Below are positions 24,173 through 30,977 of a stretch of 33,723 nucleotides of DNA, in pieces. Position 1 is the first letter of the stretch; each line of letters opens with the position of its first letter. The notes beneath the pieces were generated by a model. That model saw nothing but the letters and a program-made list of their open reading frames with translations. It was not told the origin of the DNA and ran no database searches. Made by a program: the position numbers and the translations under genes. The stretch covers positions 1 to 33,723 of the forward strand of contig JAGXAA010000001.1 of assembly GCA_018971765.1 (NCBI GenBank). Direction: 5' to 3'. Origin of the DNA: Patescibacteria group bacterium. Lineage in GTDB: Bacteria > Patescibacteriota > Minisyncoccia > Phycocordibacterales > GWA1-40-21.

Positions 24173-26350
24173 ATGAAACTTTTAATCGTGGAATCGCCGG
24201 CGAAAGCGAAGACGATTTCAAAATATTTGGATGGCAAGTACACGGTCAAAGCGAGCGTCGGGCACATCAGGGATTTGCCGAAAAGCAACAAGAGCGCGAT
24301 TGATATAGAAGGAGGGTTTATTCCTCATTATGAAATTTCCAAGGGCAAAGAGAAAGTCGTCTCCGAAATAAAATCTCTGGCAAAAAGAGCGGAAGAGATT
24401 TTGCTCGCGACCGACCCTGATCGAGAAGGTGAAGCCATCGCTTGGCACATTAAAGAAGCCGTCGGACTTAAAAATCCTAAACGAGTGGTTTTTCACGAGA
24501 TTACGAAAGACGCCGTGAAAGAAGCGATCGAGCATCCTCGGGAAATTGATGAAAATTTAAGAAAAGCGCAGGAAGCGAGAAGAGTGCTCGACCGATTGGT
24601 GGGTTACGACTTAAGCGGACTTATCTGGAAGAAAGTTCGCTATGGTCTGTCCGCCGGAAGAGTTCAGTCCCCCGCCTTACGCATCATTATGGAAAGAGAG
24701 CGGGAAATCCGCGCTTTCATACCGGAAAAATTTTGGACGATTACCGCCGATGTTGCGGCGAAAGAAGGCAAAGGAGATAAATTCACTCTAACTTGCTCCG
24801 AAGAACCGCGGGAAGAAAAAGAGACTGAAAGAATTTTAGAGATTGGAAAAAAAGAAATCTGGAAAGTCAAAGGCGTTGCTGAGACGGAAGCCAAGAGATC
24901 GCCTCGCGCGCCATTCATCACCTCCACTCTCCAGCAATCGGCCAGTTCTCGCTTGGGGTTCGCTCCCTCAAGAACAATGGGTATCGCCCAGAAACTTTAC
25001 GAAGCGGGCTTGATCACCTATATGAGAACCGACAGCGTCAATATGAGCCAAGTCGCGCTAAAGCAGATTTACGGATTGGTTGATAAAAAATACGGCAAAG
25101 AATATCTGGTTCCGCGCGTATATTCCAAGAAAAGCAAGAATGCCCAGGAGGCGCACGAAGCTATACGGCCGACCAATATGCTGAGCGAATTGGGCGGGGC
25201 GAATGACGAACAGCAGAAACTTTATCGCCTTATCTGGCAAAGAGCGGTTTCTTCCCAAATGTCTGATGCCAAAATAATGAGAACAAAAATAACCGCGCAA
25301 ATAGGCAAAGGTGAAATTCCATTTTTTTACATCAACGGCTCAAGGGTGAAGTTTGACGGCTGGCTTGCGGCCGACCCGGCGTCCAGAGGCGAAGATGTTG
25401 AATTGCCGAAGGTCGCGGTTGGAGAAATTTTGAAACTGATAGAAATGCGCTCCGAAGGAAAGCAGACCGAACCTCCCGCCAGATATTCCGAAGCCGGGCT
25501 CGTAAAAGAACTGGAAAAAAGAGGCATCGGCCGCCCTTCGACTTATGCTAGTATAATAAAGACGCTGGAAGACAGAGACTATGTGGAGAAAATCAGCAAA
25601 GCCCTGCATCCAACCGACACGGGCGATGTTGTGAGCTCATTCCTTGAAAATAATTTCGCCAATTATATCAGTGATTCGTTCACCGCGCGAATGGAAGACG
25701 AGCTCGACGACATAGCGAGCGGTAAAATCGGATATGAAAAAACTTTAAGCGATTTTTATAAGCCATTTTCCAAAGAAGTGAAATCAAAAGACAAAATCGA
25801 AAAAATCAATAATCTCGGAGAAGCCGACCCTGCTATGAAATGCCCTATTTGCAAAGGCGGTATGATAATAAAGCTCGGCAAGACCGGCAAATTTTTAAGT
25901 TGCGCCAAGTTTCCGGATTGTTCGGGAGCGCGAAAGATTGCAGGCGAGGAGTTAGCGGGACCGAAAGAGACCGGAGAAGATTGTCCTGAATGCAAAAAGG
26001 GCAAACTTGTCGAGAGAGACGGTAAATTCGGCAGATTTATTTCATGCAACAATTATCCCAAATGCAAATATATTAAAAAAAACGCCGAGCTGGAAAAACA
26101 AAATTCCACCGGTATCGCCTGTCCGATCTGCAGACACGGAATGATGACGGAGCGCCGCGGCAGATTCGGGCTTTTCTACAGCTGTTCAAATTATCCCAAA
26201 TGCAAGAACGCCATAAAAGCGAAGCCGACAGGCAATATATGCAAATTGTGTGGAGCTCTTATGATGGAGGGAACAAAAACTATTCCCGAACGCTGTTCAG
26301 ACAAGACCTGCCCCAACCACAATCCGCACAAAATCGCTAAAACGGAGTAG
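24173..26350 (+). CDS. topA: DNA topoisomerase I (type IA)
   Basis: A 725-residue protein. The TOPRIM domain begins with KLLIVESPAKAKTI and has the metal-binding ATDPDREGEAIAWH (residues 79-92). The active-site tyrosine is Tyr283 in GLITYMRTDS. Four C-terminal zinc-ribbon modules follow, each with paired cysteines: CPIC...CAKFPDC, CPEC...CNNYPKC, CPIC...CSNYPKC and CKLC...CSDKTC. It relaxes negative supercoils, balancing the gyrase encoded upstream. Length and domain order are typical of bacterial topoisomerase I. Confidence 0.97.
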   Translation: MKLLIVESPAKAKTISKYLDGKYTVKASVGHIRDLPKSNKSAIDIEGGFIPHYEISKGKEKVVSEIKSLAKRAEEILLATDPDREGEAIAWHIKEAVGLKNPKRVVFHEITKDAVKEAIEHPREIDENLRKAQEARRVLDRLVGYDLSGLIWKKVRYGLSAGRVQSPALRIIMEREREIRAFIPEKFWTITADVAAKEGKGDKFTLTCSEEPREEKETERILEIGKKEIWKVKGVAETEAKRSPRAPFITSTLQQSASSRLGFAPSRTMGIAQKLYEAGLITYMRTDSVNMSQVALKQIYGLVDKKYGKEYLVPRVYSKKSKNAQEAHEAIRPTNMLSELGGANDEQQKLYRLIWQRAVSSQMSDAKIMRTKITAQIGKGEIPFFYINGSRVKFDGWLAADPASRGEDVELPKVAVGEILKLIEMRSEGKQTEPPARYSEAGLVKELEKRGIGRPSTYASIIKTLEDRDYVEKISKALHPTDTGDVVSSFLENNFANYISDSFTARMEDELDDIASGKIGYEKTLSDFYKPFSKEVKSKDKIEKINNLGEADPAMKCPICKGGMIIKLGKTGKFLSCAKFPDCSGARKIAGEELAGPKETGEDCPECKKGKLVERDGKFGRFISCNNYPKCKYIKKNAELEKQNSTGIACPICRHGMMTERRGRFGLFYSCSNYPKCKNAIKAKPTGNICKLCGALMMEGTKTIPERCSDKTCPNHNPHKIAKTE

Positions 26351-26356
26351 AAATGT

Positions 26357-26401
26357 AAAAAGGCTCGTTGAGCTTAATTAAACTCAACGAGGCCTTTTGT
26401 T
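26357..26401. terminator. Intrinsic terminator after topA, possibly bidirectional
   Basis: AAAAAGGCTCGTTGAG (26357-26372) pairs with CTCAACGAGGCCTTTT (26383-26398) with one bulged base, followed on the + strand by TTTTGTTT. A-rich sequence on the other side makes it usable in the minus direction for the small membrane gene at 26409. Confidence 0.85.
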
Positions 26402-26408
26402 TCGCTTT

Positions 26409-26579
26409 TTATTTCTCATCATCTCCCGTCGCGACGACTGAAACATCGGGAGCCTCCGTCTCCGCTATGGCTTGAGCGACTTTTTTGCTCAAATTGGCAA
26501 GGTACCTGGTCGAGATGCCTTGTCCAACCACAACGACAATCAAGACGGCGATAAAAAACCAAAAAAAATTATTGGACAC
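26409..26579 (-). CDS. Mini single-pass membrane protein with GTG start
   Basis: A strong ribosome binding site AAAGGAGGG lies four bases before a GTG at 26579. This start gives 56 residues (VSNNFFWFFIAVLIVVV...) in place of the longer 85-residue reading. It has a membrane segment at residues 4-20 and a polar tail rich in Ala, Glu and Asp. The family is unrecognised. It converges on topA and shares the terminator. A perfect TTGACA is found about 175 bases upstream (26754-26759), but I see no convincing -10 near it. Confidence 0.65.
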   Translation of the reverse strand: MSNNFFWFFIAVLIVVVVGQGISTRYLANLSKKVAQAIAETEAPDVSVVATGDDEK

Positions 26580-26755
26580 AAAACCCTCCTTTTGAAAAAT
26601 TTTGTAAAAAATAAAGATTTCTCTAAGCAGAGTTCCCGAGGCGCCGTCGGAGCTCATTCCGCTCATGTTTTTCCGCGAAAAAATCGACTCATAAATAAGA
26701 CCTTTTCAAAGAACTAATCTTAGTTTAAAAAGTAAAACAAATATTAATAATTTTG

Positions 26756-27085
26756 TCAATAATTTCTAGTTTTCCTCTCCTTGAAAAAATCCTCAAGACG
26801 ATATGCCGCGCCCTTGAGACCGACATGCCAGTTTGTCACCGACTCGACCGGCTGATTTTCCTTGTAGTCGTAGATGGTGATGACCGCTCTGCCCCTTCGG
26901 GCAGTTGTTTTGAATGCCCACTCTGCACGGACCTTGCCGTCGCCGGACCGCCATATACCCTCTCTGGTCCGATCGTGTGGTCGGCCGAAGCACTTTACGA
27001 GGTCGTCGTATGATCCTTGAAGATATCCTGCAAAGCCCGAGCCGATGACATCCTTTGGACCTGCTTTTATAAATCGATTTTTCAT
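26756..27085 (-). CDS. Small conserved protein downstream of the DGR reverse transcriptase
   Basis: From ATG 27085 the protein has 109 residues; a longer frame from 27208 adds an unlikely arginine-rich leader. The central part (YLQGSYDDLVKCFGRPHDR, VRAEWAFKT, AVITIYDYKE, VTNWHVGL) has the alternating pattern of small proteins often met in phages and mobile elements: a predicted helix followed by a beta sheet ending in a WH motif. I do not know its function. Codon usage is GC-richer than the surrounding chromosome, like the rest of the island. Whether it belongs to the DGR or is merely carried with it is open. Confidence 0.7.
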   Translation of the reverse strand: MKNRFIKAGPKDVIGSGFAGYLQGSYDDLVKCFGRPHDRTREGIWRSGDGKVRAEWAFKTTARRGRAVITIYDYKENQPVESVTNWHVGLKGAAYRLEDFFKERKTRNY

Positions 27086-27246
27086 GCACGGACGAACATA
27101 CCCCTGCTTTCTTAGGAAGTCTAGCGTCCGAATCTCTGAATTTTCGGCACACGCCCTTGAAGTGGCCCGAAGCCGTGGAAATGGCTTACACCAAGCGGAA
27201 AAGCGCACACGCGGGCGAACAGGGGCCGAATTCAGGGGTATGTTCC

Positions 27247-28222
27247 CTATAAGCCAGCAACCTTTTTCTTTAAATCATTGCCGTCGCCATGACTTAGCAA
27301 TCCGAGGTAAGACTGAACGACCTCTGGTTTCTTCTCCGAATCCCTGATTTTCTTAAACATTCTTTTCTTAGTTGTTGTACGCAGAACCCGATGATGTGGA
27401 AAATGCACCCAGCCGAGAAAGTCGATACCTGACGCTGCGGTCTTCAGAAATATTTTATCCGGATGGAGCGACAGCTTCAGTCTCTCCTCGAGAAAGTCAT
27501 GGACTTTCGGTAGCACTTCCATGAGCACGCCTTTGTCATGGTGCATGATCACAAAGTCGTCGGCGTAGCGGATGTAGTACCTCTGCCTGAGTCCGTGTTT
27601 TACAAACTGGTCGAATTCATTCATGTATATGTTCACGAGAAGCTGCGAGGTTAGGTTGCCGAGCGGCAATCCTTTGCCTGGACCTGTACTCTGAAAGCTG
27701 CTGACGGTCCGTTCAATGAGCCAGATAGTGTCAGGGTCGCTTATGTGCCGCTTCACGATCTGAACCATGGTTGCCTGATCGATTGAGGCAAAGAATTTTC
27801 TGACATCGCACTTCAGGACCCAGCATGTCCTGCTGTTGCTCTCTGAAACCTGCCGTACGAATTGGTTGAAGCGCTTAAGCGCACGGTGTGTTCCCTTGAG
27901 ATGACGGCAGGAGTAGGAATCGTAGATAAATTTCTTATCAAAAAGCGGATACAGGACGCGGTAGATTGCATGATGCAGAAGCCTGTCGCGGACCGTAGCC
28001 TTATGGATACTCCTTGGCTTAGGATCGCTTATCGAAAATGCCTCATACTCGCCGTGTCGATATGTCTTGGTCCGCAAATCCTCATGAAGCCTGAAAATAT
28101 TTTGCGAGAGATTGAGGGAAAATTCAGCGACATCCTTTTTCGACTTCTTACCGCGAATAAATTCATTCCATGCGTCGCATAGATTTTTGATGGATTATGA
28201 TATTCTTGTAGTCATGATTCAT
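27247..28222 (-). CDS. DGR-type reverse transcriptase, N-terminus apparently frameshifted
   Basis: The frame is open from 28194 to 27247; its first ATG is at 28077, giving 276 residues. In that numbering the catalytic YADD is at 171-174, another acidic motif DVRKFF begins at 91, and GNLTSQ at 140-145 matches the [I/V/L]GxxxSQ signature separating DGR from group II intron RTs. The region between 28194 and 28077 clearly codes for the family's N-terminal helix (NLCDAWNEFIRGKK, then VAEFSLNLSQNIFRLHEDL) but has no start codon. An ATG at 28222 (MNHDYKNII) in another frame would join it if one base were removed between about 28165 and 28197. The enzyme copies the template RNA with adenine-specific errors. 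Confidence 0.93.
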
Positions 28223-28609
28223 TCCCGTAAAGAAGGCGTTTTACCCCCCCCCCGAGAATTACCACAAGTAATTCTCAAGTCGAAAGAGACATACCATTTC
28301 TGGCTGACGCTATATCGTGATTTTCCAAAGGTTGAGCGGTTTGGCATAGGAAATAAAGTAGAGCAGGCTTTTCTTGATGTTCTTGAATACACCTTTTGTC
28401 TGACCTATCTCCCACCGGAGCATAAGGTTCCCATGCTCAACAAAGCGATCACGAAACTCGACATCGTGAAGTTTTTCGCCCAGCTCGCATGGGAGAGCAA
28501 GCTCATTCCAACCGATAAATATTCAGACCTTATCGCGGGCCTTGAAGAAGTCGGCCGACAGCTCGGCGGATGGAAGAAAGGCCTACAAAAGAAAACTTCT
28601 GCTAATTGA
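28214..28609 (+). CDS. avd: Avd-like four-helix-bundle accessory protein of the DGR
   Basis: From ATG 28214 the protein has 131 residues (an earlier in-frame ATG is at 28190). The pattern fits the Avd/four-helix bundle family: KETYHFWLTLYRDFPKVERFGIG, then QAFLDVLEYTF, KLDIVKFFAQLAWE and YSDLIAGLEEVGRQLGGW. Avd forms a basic pentamer that binds the reverse transcriptase and is needed for mutagenic cDNA synthesis. It is oriented opposite to the RT, template and target, and its start overlaps the RT 5' end. A run of ten C (28244-28253) early in the gene encodes three prolines and could cause frame slippage. A 9-bp hairpin follows it. Confidence 0.88.
   Translation: MIHSRKEGVLPPPRELPQVILKSKETYHFWLTLYRDFPKVERFGIGNKVEQAFLDVLEYTFCLTYLPPEHKVPMLNKAITKLDIVKFFAQLAWESKLIPTDKYSDLIAGLEEVGRQLGGWKKGLQKKTSAN
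28244..28276. repeat. C10 tract next to a perfect 9-bp inverted repeat in the avd start region
   Basis: Ten consecutive C (28244-28253) are followed by GAGAATTAC (28254-28262), five bases and GTAATTCTC (28268-28276). The palindrome is perfect. The tract lies inside avd codons 11-14 and, on the other strand, upstream of the RT. It may be a slippage site or an inversion boundary; no function is shown. Confidence 0.6.
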
Positions 28610-28616
28610 GCAGAAG
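28586..28616 (-). terminator. Hairpin with T-rich tail just after the DGR template repeat
   Basis: CTTCTGCT (28596-28603) pairs with AGCAGAAG (28609-28616) around AATTG. On the minus strand the stem is followed by GTTTTCTTTT (28586-28595), which fits an intrinsic terminator or attenuator located 12 bases past the template repeat. It overlaps the avd stop codon. It could end a separate template RNA or limit read-through toward the RT. Confidence 0.6.
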
Positions 28617-28627
28617 AAAGATAACAG

Positions 28628-28749
28628 TTTCGAGAGAACACCTGGTTGCCATCGTTCCACCTGTTCGGGTTCTCGACGGAGTTCGCATTGACGTTCCAGC
28701 CGTCGTCGTTCCAGTTCACGTTGACCGTTCGGAGCACACCAGCGTTATC
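28628..28749 (-). repeat. DGR template repeat (TR)
   Basis: 122 bp aligned without gaps to 29094-29215. In the target's coding orientation the TR is rich in AAC codons. Of the 24 positions that differ between the two copies, all 24 are A in the TR. This is the signature of adenine mutagenesis by a DGR reverse transcriptase. The TR lies between avd and the target gene, in the same orientation as the target and RT. A short frame (28405-28782) runs across it, but TRs are normally non-coding. Confidence 0.95.
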
Positions 28750-28868
28750 GTACATGGGACCATCTGCATCACCGCCCACCAAATCATGACAAGCTGAATT
28801 TTATTCGGGACATCGAAGTCCGCCAGTCTCATGTACCAATTCTTATTCTTTTTTTGAAGAGACTTCTC

Positions 28869-28994
28869 TCACTCTCGCGCAAGGCGTACCCAGCGCGACT
28901 CTCGGGAAAAATATCCTAAGACCATGACGCGGAAGCCGTGACCGCCGCGTAACACATGATTTCGGAAGCAGTATACCAGTTTGAATATAAAAAA
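28869..28994 (-). pseudogene. Possible remnant of a C-type-lectin-fold protein C-terminus
   Basis: A 41-codon open stretch without a start codon reads ...YCFRNHVLRGGHGFRVMV... before a stop at 28869. An RN...RGGHGFRV ending resembles the C-terminus of formylglycine-generating-enzyme-like/C-type lectin folds used as DGR variable proteins. It may be what is left of an older target gene. Short length makes chance likely enough that this stays tentative. Confidence 0.3.
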
Positions 28995-29027
28995 TTAACC
29001 CCCGGTCTGCCGAAGCAAACCGAGGGT
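28987..29027 (-). terminator. Hairpin plus T-run after the DGR target gene
   Basis: On the minus strand ACCCTCGGT (29019-29027) pairs with ACCGGGGGT (28998-29006), including one U-G wobble, around a 12-base loop, followed by TTAATTTTTT. It lies 23 bases past the target stop codon. It fits an intrinsic terminator, and DGRs also often need a hairpin just downstream of the variable repeat for efficient homing, so it may do both. A weaker GGAGCC/GGTTCC stem occurs at 29061-29075. Confidence 0.6.
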
Positions 29028-29050
29028 CAAAGTGTCCAAGGGACAGAGGA

Positions 29051-29761
29051 TCAGGCCGCCGGAGCCGAAGGTTCCGAGGATTCGAGAACAGAATTGCGAG
29101 AGAACACCTGGCTGCCATCGCCCCACCTGCTCGGGTCCTCGACGGAGCGCGCACGGACGAACCAGCCGCCGCCGCACCAGAGCACGCGGACCGCGCGGAG
29201 CACACCAGCGACATCCTTGATGTAGAAGAGATTGGCCCAGCCGTTGTTCAGGAGAACACCTTCTTCGCCATGCTTCTGCTTTTCCATGAGGGAAAACATC
29301 TCGGAGAGAGTGGTTTCAGCTTTCGCTTCGCCACCGAGCTCCTCAATGATCGTACTATCCACTGATGCCTTGCGCAATTTTGCATAGTGCAGGGTTTGTT
29401 CACTGATAGGGTCTTCGATTTTGCCGTCACCGTTTAGGAACCACGCCTTGAAGTTGCCGCCGAGGTAGCTGATCTTCACCGGAGCGTTACGCTTGGTGTT
29501 GATCACAAACCTCTCTTTGGCGACGAGCTTGCCGGTCGTTGCGGGAATGACGATCGTCGAGACGAGCTCGAGGAGATCGGTCCGGGGCTTCGGAGCGGGC
29601 GCTTGCGCGACCTCACCGTTACTCCAGCAGGACTCTTTGCGGAGAAACCGCTTGAGTTCTTCTTCCCATTGGCTGCCGTCCTGGCCGCCGAGGTTCACAA
29701 TGAGCTGATTGAGCGGTCCGGTTGTGAATTCGCGGAGCGCCTTGCTGAGCATAGTATCCAT
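29051..29761 (-). CDS. DGR target protein with hypervariable C-terminal lectin-like domain
   Basis: A 236-residue protein with a clear ribosome binding site (AAAGGAG) before ATG 29761. Residues about 183-223 are encoded by the variable repeat: fixed scaffold residues (AGVL, GW, SVE.P.RW, DG.QVFSRN) alternate with positions that differ from the template at 14 residues. The VFSRN ending is common in CPR DGR targets and fits a C-type-lectin fold, whose loops display variable residues for ligand binding. The N-terminal 180 residues have no recognised domain and no signal peptide, so cell location is unclear. It has a strong promoter and a structured leader. GC content is much higher than the chromosome around it. 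Confidence 0.92.
   Translation of the reverse strand: MDTMLSKALREFTTGPLNQLIVNLGGQDGSQWEEELKRFLRKESCWSNGEVAQAPAPKPRTDLLELVSTIVIPATTGKLVAKERFVINTKRNAPVKISYLGGNFKAWFLNGDGKIEDPISEQTLHYAKLRKASVDSTIIEELGGEAKAETTLSEMFSLMEKQKHGEEGVLLNNGWANLFYIKDVAGVLRAVRVLWCGGGWFVRARSVEDPSRWGDGSQVFSRNSVLESSEPSAPAA
29094..29215 (-). repeat. DGR variable repeat (VR) inside the target gene
   Basis: Gap-free partner of the template repeat 28628-28749 with 24 substitutions, all at template adenines. The changes yield 14 amino-acid replacements, e.g. Asn to Val, Arg, Leu, Cys, Phe, Ser, Gly or Asp and Asp to Gly. The 3' boundary shares the invariant CAGGTGTTCTCTCG, the probable initiation-of-mutagenic-homing segment. Confidence 0.95.
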
Positions 29762-29814
29762 GGTCAGTCTCCTTTCTGTGGATTGTTATTTGCTGTCGAT
29801 TTGGCCACATTGGT

Positions 29815-29867
29815 TTCATCACAGCAGAGAATGGCTTAGTGTGTAAGCCGCTTTCTGCTGTGATGAA
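29815..29867. promoter_or_regulatory. Long hairpin in the leader of the DGR target gene
   Basis: TTCATCACAGCAGA (29815-29828) pairs perfectly with TCTGCTGTGATGAA (29854-29867). After a 3-base internal loop on each side, TGGCTTA pairs with TAAGCC(G). The structure lies between the promoter (29901-29930) and the ribosome binding site of the target gene, so it would be in the 5' untranslated RNA. It has no T-run, so it is not an ordinary terminator. A role in mRNA stability or translation control is possible. Confidence 0.7.
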
Positions 29868-29900
29868 TCTCGCAATTTCAAAGACCTTATTTTTAATGCT

Positions 29901-29930
29901 ATTGTAGCACAAGAAGTACCTATTTGTCAA
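29901..29930 (-). promoter_or_regulatory. Sigma-70 consensus promoter for the DGR target gene
   Basis: On the minus strand a perfect TTGACA (29925-29930) is followed after 18 bases by TACAAT (29901-29906). It is the best promoter in the window and lies 140 bases before the target start, leaving a long structured leader. Confidence 0.85.
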
Positions 29931-30047
29931 TTATCTACCAATTATACCGCGCTCTTTTTGCGTATTGTCCCTATATTGAGCCGTTAAATGAATTTATGGA
30001 TTCACGGTTTCGTTAATTTTAGCGCTTGTGCTATATTGTTCCAAATT

Positions 30048-30815
30048 ATGAAATATCATTCCAAAAAGACGGAAACATCGTGGGGGAATGTCGCCCTTTG
30101 GTATGATGAAATGCTGGAACAGAGAGACAATACCTGTCAAAAAAACATTATTCTGCCAAATATTTTAAGACTGATGGATATAAAGAAAAAAGAGTCTATT
30201 TTAGATTTGGCTTGCGGCGCGGGATTCTTCGCGCGAGAATTCTTAAAAAAAAGCGGAGAGATCAAAGGCGTTGACATTTCACGGGAGCTTATCGAAATAG
30301 CCAAGAAAAATTCACCGAAAGAAATTGAATATTTCGCGTCGCCGGCGGATGATCTGGTCTCCGTTAAAAATAAAACTGTCGACAAAATCGCTATAATTTT
30401 AGCGATACAAAACATTGAAAATATTTTCAGCGTCTTCAGCGAATGCGACCGCGTCCTAAAAACCGGCGGGAAGCTTTTCTTGGTTATGAATCATCCGGCT
30501 TTCAGAATTCCCAAGCAAAGCAGCTGGGAGTTTGACGATAAAAATAAAATCCAATACAGGAGAATTGATGAGTATATGTCCGAATCAAAAACGAAAATTG
30601 AAATGCATCCGGGCAAAGACAACGGCGAACGGACGATCTCATTTCATCGCCCTCTTCAAGTCTATTTTAAAGCGTTGAAAAAAAACGGCTTTTGCGTGAG
30701 CGGATTGGAGGAATGGGTATCGGACAAAAAAAGCCAGCTCGGACCGCGCGCCGAATCGGAAAACAAAGCCAGAAAGGAATTCCCTCTTTTCTTATTCATA
30801 GAAGCCAAAAAATGA
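30048..30815 (+). CDS. Class I SAM-dependent methyltransferase
   Basis: From ATG 30048 the protein has 255 residues; an earlier in-frame ATG at 29988 would add 20 hydrophobic residues not typical of the family. Motif I is ILDLACGAGFFAREFL, followed by the acidic residue in GVDISRELIEIAKK and DD in SPADDL. The C-terminal half (KTGGKLFLVMNHPAFR) fits the ubiE/Methyltransf_11 type. The substrate cannot be told. It converges on ftsH, and a palindromic element lies between them. Confidence 0.88.
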   Translation: MKYHSKKTETSWGNVALWYDEMLEQRDNTCQKNIILPNILRLMDIKKKESILDLACGAGFFAREFLKKSGEIKGVDISRELIEIAKKNSPKEIEYFASPADDLVSVKNKTVDKIAIILAIQNIENIFSVFSECDRVLKTGGKLFLVMNHPAFRIPKQSSWEFDDKNKIQYRRIDEYMSESKTKIEMHPGKDNGERTISFHRPLQVYFKALKKNGFCVSGLEEWVSDKKSQLGPRAESENKARKEFPLFLFIEAKK

Positions 30816-30840
30816 CGCGGCTCGAAAAGCTTCATAATTC

Positions 30841-30950
30841 AAAGGAATTATGAAACGGAAAAATTTACGGTCTGGTTGAGCAAAAACACCTTGAAAGACA
30901 AAGAGGTTTTGCGACCCGAGGACTTAAATTTTTCCGTTTCGTAATTCATG
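30841..30950. mobile_element. MITE-like palindromic element, copy B
   Basis: About 110 bp and about 89% identical to the reverse complement of copy A (13592-13701), including a 30-base interior stretch without a single change. The ends pair as GGAATTATGAAACGG with the inverse of its right end. Where copy A has GC/GC at the inner ends, copy B has GG/CC, a compensatory change that keeps the pairing. ATAATTC flanks it on both sides (30834-30840 and 30951-30957), compatible with a target-site duplication. A further TTCATAATTC end lies just left, so it may be nested in an older end. Confidence 0.75.
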
Positions 30951-30977
30951 ATAATTCCAAAGTAACCCGCAATCCGA

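Larger units (their letters stand above)
28750..29050. other. Spacer between the template repeat and the target gene
   Basis: About 300 bases without an intact gene. It holds a possible remnant frame (28869-28994), a hairpin at 28998-29027 and AT-rich sequence. No clear promoter for an independent TR-RT transcript could be identified on the minus strand. Confidence 0.5.

Noticed and set aside
28405..28782. A minus-strand frame containing the translated template repeat
   Set aside because: It is antisense to avd at its end, has no similarity to the target outside the repeat, and template repeats are normally non-coding.
30841..30950. A peptide frame shared by both palindromic elements (..VWLSKNTLKDKE..LRPEDLNF..)
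   Set aside because: The substitutions follow stem pairing, the frame has no start or stop in the element, and the conserved interior explains the shared reading.
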